A program made the translations under genes and the position numbers. The notes below the pieces were generated by a model. It was not told the origin of the DNA. It saw nothing but the letters and a program-made list of their open reading frames with translations, and made no database searches. Of a stretch of 12,980 bases of DNA, positions 1 to 6,414 are shown piece after piece (the stretch's first letter is position 1; each line of letters begins with the position of its first letter). The DNA is taken from contig JADFYT010000035.1 of the NCBI GenBank assembly GCA_015232935.1, positions 1 through 12,980 on the forward strand, given 5' to 3'. The stretch comes from Desulfamplus sp. Lineage in GTDB: Bacteria > Desulfobacterota > Desulfobacteria > Desulfobacterales > Desulfobacteraceae.

Positions 1-327
1 CACGGCTTCTCAGGCCGCTGTTACAGGAGAATTGCGTGCCCATACAGAGCGTTTTTCACGGTAAAGCAATATTTCGATCTTGTTCCAATCTCCATTGAGC
101 AGATGGAAAAATACTTCTGCGGAAACATACTACAGGTCAATAGTGCTTCCGGAGATCCTTTGATTGTCATGTCAAAAAAGGCATTTTCTGGATTTACAGG
201 AGAGCAGATCAAAAGGCTTGAACAATATGGTAAAATACTCTCGGTTGACCTTAACACCATTGAAACCACAGGCGGCGGAAGTGCAAGATGCATGATGGCT
301 GAAATATTTTCTGAAAAACGCAAATGA
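1..327 (+). CDS. C-terminal part of a DDAH/arginine deiminase-like (CtlX-type) hydrolase, 5' truncated by window edge
   Basis: The frame is open from base 1, so the gene begins outside the window; an internal ATG at 103 is not the natural start. The visible C-terminal segment has an 'FCGNILQV' strand, then 'LIVMSKKAFSGFT', then 'TIETTGGGSARCM' just before the stop. In the guanidine-modifying amidinotransferase/deiminase superfamily, the GGGSxRCM motif carries the nucleophilic Cys that attacks the guanidinium carbon. The CtlX/arginine-deiminase-related branch ends in this way ('GGGSxRCMxAEIF'). The substrate cannot be told from this part (arginine, methylarginine, agmatine-like or citrulline-type). 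The protein is expected to be cytoplasmic. It is on the opposite strand from the Hdr cluster and probably unrelated to it. The frame before about codon 20 matches the family less well, so an upstream frame change cannot be excluded. Confidence 0.8.
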   Translation, partial: HGFSGRCYRRIACPYRAFFTVKQYFDLVPISIEQMEKYFCGNILQVNSASGDPLIVMSKKAFSGFTGEQIKRLEQYGKILSVDLNTIETTGGGSARCMMAEIFSEKRK

Positions 328-335
328 AAATGAAC

Positions 336-362
336 CGGAATGGCTGTACCCTGACCATTCCG
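336..362 (+). terminator. Perfect 8-bp hairpin after the hydrolase gene, weak terminator candidate
   Basis: CGGAATGG (336-343) pairs perfectly with CCATTCCG (355-362) around an 11-base loop, starting 8 bases after the hydrolase stop codon. No T tract follows, so it is not a classical intrinsic terminator. It may act as an mRNA 3'-end stabiliser or processing signal between this gene and the metal-binding protein gene downstream. Confidence 0.35.
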
Positions 363-410
363 AATCACTAAAACAGTAATGCACTATCACGGTAAACAAG
401 GAGAGGAATT

Positions 411-623
411 ATGAGTTTGCAGGAAATCACACTTAACGTTGAAGGAATGAGCTGTTCACACTGCTCCGGTACGGTTCAGAAAGCCCTGGAGAGTATTGAC
501 GGGGTTTTGGGCATAAATGTGGATCTTAAAGAAAAAAAGGCGTTTTTCAAAACAGATGACCCATCTAAAATAGATCAGGCAAAGGATGCCATTGTCAAGG
601 CAGGGTTTAGTGTTGTGCCTTGA
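411..623 (+). CDS. CopZ-like heavy-metal-associated (HMA) domain protein
   Basis: A 70-residue protein that is a single HMA domain of ferredoxin-like fold. The metal-binding loop is GMSCSHC (Cys-x-x-Cys at about residues 15-18), followed by the expected helix ('VQKALESIDGV') and the strand pattern 'VDLKEKKAFFK'. Such proteins are cytoplasmic soft-metal chaperones, usually for Cu(I), that hand metal to P-type ATPases or regulators. No ATPase or regulator is seen beside it. The start is well supported: AAGGAGAGG (398-405) lies about five bases upstream of ATG 411. Its last 17 bases overlap the 3' end of fdhA on the other strand. It is a complete gene; the metal is inferred from the family. Confidence 0.85.
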   Translation: MSLQEITLNVEGMSCSHCSGTVQKALESIDGVLGINVDLKEKKAFFKTDDPSKIDQAKDAIVKAGFSVVP

Positions 624-2709
624 CCATCTTTTCAATCCTTACAGCACAAACCTTGAACTCAGGAATCTTTGCCGTGGGATCAAACGCGGGGTTGGTAAGA
701 AGATTTGCCTGGCTTTCGATAAAATGAAACGGCATGAACACAACTTTTTTACCTATAGTATCTGTAATTATTATCTTTACAATCACCTCTCCGCGGCGTG
801 AGGCAACTTTTACCCATTGCCCTTGAGCCAGGTTCAACTCCTCCGCATCAGAAGGATTGATTTCAATGAATCCTTCTGACATCTCCGCGTTAAGGGATGG
901 AGAATTTCTGGTCATGGTTCCTGTATGGTAATGAACATAGGTTCGTCCGGTGGTAAGCCAGAACGAATACTCATCATCCACGGTTTCATCAGGAGGGATG
1001 TAATCTATGACGTGAAACAGCCCCATGCCCCTGGTGAATCTCTCTTTATGAAGAAATCCTGTCCCTGGATGTTCCAAACTTGGGCATGGCCACTGCAAAC
1101 CGTCCCCTTCCAGCCGTTCGTAAGAGATGCCGCCATATGAGGGTGTGACTTTGGCGATCTCGTTCATGATCTCGTCAGGAGACTCATAGTTCATTGGATA
1201 GCCAGCAAGACTGGATAAATCTTGAATGATCTGCCAGTCCTGACGAGCCTCTCCGGGAGGATCAATGGCCTTGCGAACCCTTAACACACGCCTCTCTGTA
1301 TTGGTAAAAGTACCATCTTTTTCCGCAAAACAGGCACCTGGCAGGACCACATGAGCCATTTCGGCAGTGGGTGTCATGAAGATATCCTGTACCACAAGAA
1401 GTTCGGCTGACTGAAGTGCCTTTCTAACATGGTTTGTGTCAGGATCACTCACCATGGGATTCTCTCCAAGCACAAAAAGTGCCTTTACAGAGCCATCTCC
1501 AAGCCCTTTGAGCATCTCCGGAATCGTAAGTCCCACATCTGCGGATAACCCCATGCTGCTTTTCTCTTCAGAACTATCTGGTTCCACTGCATCTTTGGAT
1601 ATCTCAAAACTCCATGCGGTCTCAAACTTTTTTCGGACATCTTCTGAATTCACGGGCTGATATCCCGGATAAACATTGGGAAGTCCGCCCATGTCACAAG
1701 CTCCCTGGACATTGTTCTGACCGCGAAGAGGATTAACTCCTGTTGACTCTCTTCCCAAGTTGCCGGTCAGCATTGCGAGATTGGCAAGAGATTTGACATT
1801 GTCCACACCGCTTACATGCTGGGTTATCCCCATGCAATATACTATAGACGATGCCTTGCCGTTTGCGTACAGTTGAGCAATCTTGACGATATCGTCAGCA
1901 CAAATACCGGTCACATCAGCCATTTTGTCCACAGTAAAGGCATTGATATTTTCTTTAAACGCTTCAAAGCCTTCTGTCCTCTGACTGATAAAGCCGGTAT
2001 CATGCCAACTGTTTTTGATGATGGCATGCATCATTGCGTTTATAAAGGCAACGTCAGTGCCCAGATTCTGCCGGACATGGATATCCGCGATCGAGGCGAT
2101 CTGAGTTCTTCTTGGATCAGCTACAATAATGGCTGCTCCTCTTTTTTTAGCCTTGAATATCTTTTCAGCCACCAATGGGTGTGAAGATGTTGTGTTGGAA
2201 CCAATTATGAAAATGCAGTCAGAGTCTTCAAGTTCAGCAACCGAATTGGTCATTGCGCCACTTCCAAATGCAGCGGCAAGACCTGCCACCGTGGATGAGT
2301 GTCAGAGTCGTGCACAGTGGTCAATGTTGTTTGTACCTATTGCCGCACGGGCAAATTTCTGAAGCAGGTAATTCTCCTCGTTTGTTACCTTGGCAGAGGC
2401 CATAAAGGCGACACTCCTGCTTCCATGCCGCTCTTTTGCGGCTTTGAGCCTTGATGCCGTATAATCAAGAGCTTCATCCCAGGAAACTTCAGCAAATGAG
2501 CCGTTTTTACGGACCAAAGGGCACGTCAACCTGTTGGGATTATGGACAAACTCATGCACGTTCCAACCCTTGACGCAGAGTTTTCCCTGGTTCATGGGAT
2601 GGGTCTTGCACGGGATTGTACCTGTAACCTTGTTATCAAGAACCTCCAGATACAGTCCGCATCCGCATCCGCAATAAGGACAAGTTGTCAATACAGTTCT
2701 GTAATCCAT
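607..2709 (-). CDS. fdhA: Selenocysteine formate dehydrogenase catalytic subunit (molybdopterin enzyme, FdhF-like)
   Basis: Catalyses formate oxidation/CO2 reduction at a Mo/W-bis-MGD centre. Read through an in-frame TGA (2304-2302) it gives 700 residues, close to the 715 of E. coli FdhF. The N-terminus has C10-x2-C13-x3-C17...C45, the [4Fe-4S] ligands of this family. The active site is CARL-U136-H137-SSTVAGL, matching FdhF CARV-U-HGPSVAGL, with the partner arginine in 'NPLRGQNNVQGACDMG' (about R329). The molybdopterin-binding C-terminus is present and ends 'PEFKVCAVRIE'. A SECIS-like hairpin follows the TGA. The start is ATG 2709, preceded by GGAG and overlapping the stop of the upstream FdhB-like gene (TGATG), so translation is probably coupled. 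There is no Tat signal, so the enzyme is cytoplasmic and fits an Hdr/MvhD-linked form. A short Ser/Glu-rich insertion lies at about residues 371-392. Annotators ignoring Sec would report two fragments (2302-2709 and 607-2289). Confidence 0.95.
2273..2304 (-). promoter_or_regulatory. fdhA selenocysteine codon and SECIS hairpin
   Basis: TGA 2304-2302 (U136). After a 12-base spacer, GTGGCA (2289-2284) pairs with TGCCGC (2278-2273), including one G-U pair, around the loop GGUCU. The stem and AGGUCU apex closely copy the E. coli fdhF SECIS that binds SelB. The loop begins 18 bases after the UGA, within the range for bacterial SECIS elements. Confidence 0.85.
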
Positions 2710-3698
2710 CAATATTCTCCGGTTTGTGGTAAATTGCCAATATCGGAAGGGGTTAAGTCAGAATATCCAGGACGTACTCCAGATTCGTTACTCATAATGT
2801 CCCCTGCTTTCTTGTACAGAGTCCGCAAGGGAATAGCTGCGGGACATGCTTCAGAACACAAGCCGCAGTCAATGCACCGCTCTGCCATGTGAACAGCTCT
2901 TGCCAGATGGAAAACAGGATATTCAGGCGGAATTTCCCCTGTCCTGACCAGATTGTCATCCTGAAGGCTGCACTCCTTGCAAAAGCACATGGGACAGATA
3001 TCTCTGCATCCATAGCACTTGATGCATCTTGCGAAATGTTCCATCCACCAGTCAAACCTGTCTCGTGCCTCAAGGCTTTCCAGTCTTGCAACCGACTCGC
3101 AAGGAAGTTTTTGTCTAACCGGCTCATGCGGTGCTTTATCAGATTTTTCCGTGCCATCTATTTTTTCTTTTTCCGAGCCATCTGTTTTTTCTGTGTCATT
3201 TACCCATTTGTCAGGCCAGGGTTCAAGACATTCGCATTCATCAGCAAGATCCTGAGGGCAGGCGATTCCAACCCGAACCACCTTGTCAGGATCAAGCTGA
3301 TTCAGGGCAAAAAGCCTCTTTAAGCCACGCTCATCGCATCCGCGTACCAATATCCCGAAACAGTCGGAAGGATAATTTCGTGAAATGCGAACAAGTATCT
3401 TGTTAAGTGGATACCGGCTTTTTCCAGCTCCTGACTGGTTTTCTTGCTTGCCTGATGCCCGGTTAGTCTCAATTTCCGGTTTACTCTCTACTGTACCTGA
3501 ATACCTTTCTTCTGTGCTGGATTCTCTATTCTCAGTACCTGTTGTATCACCAAGACAGAGATAATCGAGCTGATCAACACTCTGAAACAGATGCGGACCA
3601 ATCTGACCATGCTCTTTTTTAAGAGACAGAAATCCGGTAATCTGACCTGATTCCAGAAGTTGTTTCGCTATTGTTTTAACATGCTCAATCATGGACAT
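2709..3698 (-). CDS. FrhB/FdhB-like iron-sulfur subunit, electron partner of formate dehydrogenase
   Basis: A 329-residue protein. The N-terminal half ('ISRNYPSDCFGILVRGCDERGL', then 'VVRVGIACP') looks like the FrhB/FdhB family of hydrogenase and formate dehydrogenase beta subunits. The C-terminal half carries a dense cysteine cluster: C225-x2-C228-x2-C231-x3-C235-x2-C238-x-C240-x2-C243, then a clean ferredoxin motif C275-x2-C278-x2-C281-x3-C285-P, enough for two to three [4Fe-4S] clusters. It would carry electrons from FdhA to MvhD. It sits directly before fdhA with overlapping stop and start. Two hydrophilic low-complexity insertions (about residues 51-95 and 167-190) break the family pattern. 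ATG 3698 and ATG 3692 are both possible starts after AAGGA. Whether it binds flavin like FrhB is unclear. Confidence 0.75.
   Translation of the reverse strand: MSMIEHVKTIAKQLLESGQITGFLSLKKEHGQIGPHLFQSVDQLDYLCLGDTTGTENRESSTEERYSGTVESKPEIETNRASGKQENQSGAGKSRYPLNKILVRISRNYPSDCFGILVRGCDERGLKRLFALNQLDPDKVVRVGIACPQDLADECECLEPWPDKWVNDTEKTDGSEKEKIDGTEKSDKAPHEPVRQKLPCESVARLESLEARDRFDWWMEHFARCIKCYGCRDICPMCFCKECSLQDDNLVRTGEIPPEYPVFHLARAVHMAERCIDCGLCSEACPAAIPLRTLYKKAGDIMSNESGVRPGYSDLTPSDIGNLPQTGEY
3135..3194 (-). repeat. Short tandem repeat inside the FdhB-like gene
   Basis: It encodes two imperfect copies of a T-E-K-x-D-G-S/T-E-K unit (residues about 169-188), all Glu/Lys/Asp. The + strand shows repeated 'ccatctgttttttc'-like units. 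It lies between the FrhB-like half and the iron-sulfur half, so it is probably a flexible linker expansion. Confidence 0.6.
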
Positions 3699-3780
3699 CT
3701 TGTCCTTGTGTATATCTGTCTGTTTTTACCATGAAAGTACATTCTGGTTTTCATGATTCAAGGCGGCCTTACAACAGCCA
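3699..3780 (-). other. Spacer between mvhD-1 and the FdhB-like gene: hairpin and duplicated gene end
   Basis: CATGAAA (3730-3736) pairs with TTTCATG (3749-3755), a perfect 7-bp stem with a 12-base loop and no T run. A 16-base direct repeat, tatatctgtctgtttt, occurs at 3711-3726 and again at 3789-3804. The second copy is the coding 3' end of mvhD-1 and the first lies just upstream of the FdhB-like ribosome binding site. A second small palindrome is at 3760-3770. This is probably an intercistronic processing region rather than a terminator. Confidence 0.6.
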
Positions 3781-4260
3781 TCAAGGTTTATATCTGTCTG
3801 TTTTAATGGAGTCAGGGTTTATCTTGCTTTTCAGCGGAGATGGCCCCATCTCTCTCAAGTCATCAATAAAATTTGTGATATCATTGACAAGCTCAGATGC
3901 CTGGGCAGACGATACCCATTTTGCATGGAGTCGTTCCTTCTCAATCCCGACAAAATTGATAAGTGGTTTGAGAAAATTGATCCTCTTTTGTGCTGTATAA
4001 TTACCCTCCAGGTAATGGCACTCTCCCATTCGTCAGCCACCCACAAACACCCCGTCCACACCCTGCTGAAAAGCCAGGATAACATGGTGAGGGGAGATGC
4101 TTGATGCACACATTACCCTGATGATTCTGATATTTGCGGGATACTGCATTCGACCAACCCCGGCCAGGTCGGCAGCGGCATACGCTCACCAGGTACAAAG
4201 AAAGCAGATCACCACTGGTTCAAATCGGGTAAAGCTCGCTTTATTTTGAGTATCATTCAT
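3781..4260 (-). CDS. mvhD: MvhD-like [2Fe-2S] electron-transfer subunit with two selenocysteines
   Basis: MvhD links the electron-donating hydrogenase or formate dehydrogenase to HdrA through a [2Fe-2S] cluster. Read through two TGA codons, this gene gives a complete 159-residue MvhD: 'VVICFLCTW-U25-AYAAADLAG', 'IRIIRVMC51', 'GVFVGG-U76-RMGEC81HYLEGNY'. The family normally has Cys at both U positions (CNWC and GGCHxGDC). Frame, length and flanking motifs are continuous across both TGAs, which argues against decay. Each TGA has its own downstream hairpin. ATG 4260 is preceded by GAGGAAAATAGA and lies 16 bases after hdrA stop. It ends with a third TGA at 3783-3781, taken as the real stop because a TAA follows three codons later and no suitable hairpin exists. 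Its neighbours, hdrA and the FdhB-like gene, place it as the bridge between Hdr and Fdh. Confidence 0.92.
4000..4035 (-). promoter_or_regulatory. mvhD-1 second selenocysteine codon (U76) and SECIS hairpin
   Basis: TGA 4035-4033. ATTACC (4016-4011) pairs perfectly with GGTAAT (4005-4000) around the loop UGGAG, which starts 22 bases after UGA. The same 18-base palindromic stretch occurs unchanged at the matching place in mvhD-2 (9671-9688), supporting a functional RNA element. Confidence 0.85.
4154..4188 (-). promoter_or_regulatory. mvhD-1 first selenocysteine codon (U25) and SECIS candidate
   Basis: TGA 4188-4186. CCGACC (4172-4167) pairs with GGTTGG (4159-4154), 6 bp with one G-U, around the loop UGGCCGG. 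The loop starts 19 bases after UGA and has G at its second position. It is less like the textbook element than the U76 hairpin but meets the bacterial spacing and loop rules. Confidence 0.65.
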
Positions 4261-4276
4261 TCTATTTTCCTCAAAT

Positions 4277-6157
4277 TCAGTTGATGGCTCTGATCTGGGC
4301 AAAAAGCTGTTGATGTTCAAATCCTGCCAGAGTGACGCTCTGGGATGGACATGCAGCGGCACAGCATCCGCAACCCTTGCACAATATCGGATTGATCTGG
4401 CAGACCATCTTTTCAGGATTGCGGGTAATTGCCTCAAACGGACAGATTTTCAGACAATCTTCACACATGACGCAGGTTTCACTGTCAATCTTTGCAACAA
4501 TAGCACTTTTGACAAGTCTTTCTCTGAACAATACGGATGCCGCTCTTGAAGCCGCACCCAGCCCCTCGGCTCTTGCCTCCATGGAAGTAGCTGGATAACG
4601 GGCGGATCCACATACAAAGATCCCGTCTGCGGAAAAATCGAGTGGACGCAGCTTTGCATGGGCTTCAAGAAAAAATCCATCATGATCCACAGGAAGTTTC
4701 ATGATTTTAGCCAGGCAACCCGACTCCTTGGAGGGAGTCAGAGGAGTGGAAAGCACCGTCAGGTCACAGGATATCTGTTTAAATTCTCCCATAAGAGGGT
4801 CGTAAAAACCAACAACTCCGTTTTCAACAACAGGAGGCTCTTTTTCATTATAAACATAAAATCTTATTCCCGCTCCTCTGGCATCCCATAGCATTTTTTC
4901 ATTTTCAACTCCGTACATCTGCATATCACGATACAAAATGTGTATTTCGGAATCAGGTTTCTTCTGTTTTATAACCATTGCGTTTTTTACCGCTGTCATG
5001 CAGCAGATTTTAGAACAGTATTCCCGCCCTGACGTTCTTGATCCGACGCATTGAATCATGACAACACGGTCAGATTTAAATGTGTTGTCTAAAAAACTCC
5101 TTTCAAGTTCCATCTGGGTAATCACTGTCGAGCCGTTATAGCCAAACTCCTTGTCAGGCTGATAAGGAACTGCTCCGGTTGCCACTATTATGCAGCCAAC
5201 CTTTTGCCTGATCCTCTCTGTATTCTCTTTTAAGTAACTCTCAATATCAGCCTTTGCAATAACGTTATTCCTTGCAACAATATCCTGGCTCCTGTTTTGC
5301 ACGGCAACATGCTCTATATTGTTCTGCACGGCATCGCGTTTGATATCGCGTTTTGCGATGAACTCGAAGTTGCCGATATATCCGGTTACAGACAGGATTT
5401 GAGAGGATGTGTAAACAGTTATGTCGGGGTTGGTCTCTGTCTGTTTGATCAGATCGTCAATATAGTGCCTGACAGATGATTGATGTTCAGATGAAAAATG
5501 TTGAAGCGTGCAAGATGATTGATATTCAGGTTCAGAAAGATGATGCACGCAAGGTTGTTGATATTCAGATGCAAGGCTGTAAAGATTATTCAGAAGGCCG
5601 CCAGGTTGCGGCTCTTTTTCGACCAGAAAAACACGAAGCCCCATCCCTGCCATTGCTGTGGCTGCTGACAGACCCGCAACTCCGCCTCCGATAACCAGAG
5701 CCGCCGGAACCAAGGAAGATTCGATCTCGATCATGGGCTTGAGAAAAGATGCCTTTGCCACCCCCATCCGCACAAGGTCACGGGATTTTTTATTGGCTCC
5801 CTCTAAATCTTTGGCATGAACCCATGAACACTGCTCACGGATATTGACCATCTCAAAAAGATAAGGATTCAATCCAGCCTCTTTGCATGCACTCTGAAAC
5901 AGCGGCTGATGTGTACGAGGAGAGCATGACGCAACTACAACCCGATTCAGATCATTATTTTTTATGGCTTCCATGATCTGCCTGATTCCTGCCTCGGAAC
6001 ATGTATAGAGATTATCTGTAGCATGAACAACACCGGGAAGAGTCAGGCAGTATTTAGTCAGAGATCGGCAATCTACAATACCCGCGATGTTGGACCCGCA
6101 ATGGCATATGAATACACCTGTTCTGACTATTTCTTGTATGGGATGTATGAATTGCAT
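4277..6157 (-). CDS. hdrA: HdrA-type FAD/iron-sulfur protein, C-terminal half of a split double HdrA
   Basis: A 626-residue HdrA family flavoprotein. In order: the N-terminal HdrA domain ('GVFICHCGSNIAG', C18/C20, C53, C78 in 'ASCSPRTH', C110 in 'NIREQCSWVH'); a nucleotide-binding fold 'VIGGGVAGL' (156-163); C370-VGSR...C381-x3-C385-C386, the ligands of the cluster near FAD in HdrA; and a C-terminal two-cluster ferredoxin (C562/565/568/572 and C593/596/599/603). It lacks the inserted ferredoxin and the 'TFPTxDC' Cys/Sec segment found in the preceding half-protein. It matches the second half of the fused HdrA at 10019 onward. Two low-complexity insertions sit at about 198-232 (13-residue repeats) and 270-310. 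ATG 6157 follows an in-frame TGA and an AAGGGAGAT site about 10 bases upstream. It probably forms the bifurcating core together with the upstream Sec-HdrA. Confidence 0.9.
   Translation of the reverse strand: MQFIHPIQEIVRTGVFICHCGSNIAGIVDCRSLTKYCLTLPGVVHATDNLYTCSEAGIRQIMEAIKNNDLNRVVVASCSPRTHQPLFQSACKEAGLNPYLFEMVNIREQCSWVHAKDLEGANKKSRDLVRMGVAKASFLKPMIEIESSLVPAALVIGGGVAGLSAATAMAGMGLRVFLVEKEPQPGGLLNNLYSLASEYQQPCVHHLSEPEYQSSCTLQHFSSEHQSSVRHYIDDLIKQTETNPDITVYTSSQILSVTGYIGNFEFIAKRDIKRDAVQNNIEHVAVQNRSQDIVARNNVIAKADIESYLKENTERIRQKVGCIIVATGAVPYQPDKEFGYNGSTVITQMELERSFLDNTFKSDRVVMIQCVGSRTSGREYCSKICCMTAVKNAMVIKQKKPDSEIHILYRDMQMYGVENEKMLWDARGAGIRFYVYNEKEPPVVENGVVGFYDPLMGEFKQISCDLTVLSTPLTPSKESGCLAKIMKLPVDHDGFFLEAHAKLRPLDFSADGIFVCGSARYPATSMEARAEGLGAASRAASVLFRERLVKSAIVAKIDSETCVMCEDCLKICPFEAITRNPEKMVCQINPILCKGCGCCAAACPSQSVTLAGFEHQQLFAQIRAIN
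5462..5566 (-). repeat. 39-bp imperfect tandem repeat inside the second HdrA half-gene
   Basis: Two full 39-base units and a partial third encode 13-residue repeats beginning EYQQPC, EYQSSC and EHQSSV (residues 198-232). They sit just after the GG-x-LNNLYSLA segment of the FAD fold. The residues are rich in His, Ser and Gln and do not occur at this point in the fused paralogue. Confidence 0.75.
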
Positions 6158-6363
6158 AGTTCAATATCTCCCTTATTCTCTCCAATCGGCTTCATTCAGA
6201 ACTCACTCAGAACTCACTTTCATGCAGAACTCACCTGTTCTTCCATACAATCAAGGAGTAAAATACAGTTTTGCGGGGAGGTCTGATTAATTGCCGGCGT
6301 TACCTGCCTTCTGAAGCAGTGCCAATCTACACGGGCTGCTCTATTTGTTGAAGCAGTGCCAAT
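6158..6363 (-). other. 206-bp spacer between the two HdrA half-genes, filled with short repeats
   Basis: No gene is apparent. It holds two copies of a 37-base tandem repeat extending from the upstream hdrA 3' end, and three copies of cagaactcac (+ strand 6197-6206, 6208-6217, 6225-6234). The ribosome binding site of the downstream hdrA is at about 6166-6176. No convincing promoter or terminator is visible. Confidence 0.7.
6197..6234. repeat. Three copies of a 10-bp direct repeat
   Basis: cagaactcac occurs exactly at 6197-6206, 6208-6217 and 6225-6234, in the untranslated leader of the second HdrA half-gene. The spacing (11 then 17) is irregular. It may be slippage debris or a protein-binding cluster; nothing in the sequence decides between these. 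Confidence 0.7.
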
Positions 6364-6414
6364 CTACACGGGCTGACCTATTTGCTGAAGCAGTGCCTGA
6401 GCTGCACGGGCTGC
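6312..6414. repeat. 37-bp tandem repeat across the 3' end of the Sec-hdrA gene
   Basis: Units start at 6312, 6349 and 6386 with a period of 37 bases. The first two are nearly identical ('tgaagcagtgccaatctaca...'). The third matches in its first ~28 bases and is coding sequence for the HdrA C-terminus. The period is not a multiple of three and the stop codon (6366-6364) lies inside the second unit. Confidence 0.85.

Noticed and set aside
531..553. Weak hairpin plus T run as terminator of the minus-strand operon inside the chaperone gene
   Set aside because: The stem is only five A/T-rich pairs and the T run is separated from it; it fits coding sequence (Lys/Phe codons) better.
3760..3783. TGA at 3783-3781 (end of mvhD-1) as a third selenocysteine codon
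   Set aside because: Readthrough would add only three residues before TAA, MvhD homologues end near here, and the nearby small palindrome lies too close and has no G at the start of its loop.
5476..5694. Open reading frame of 72 codons on the + strand with repeats
   Set aside because: It is antisense to HdrA 13-residue repeats; the apparent protein repeat is a reflection of the DNA repeat.
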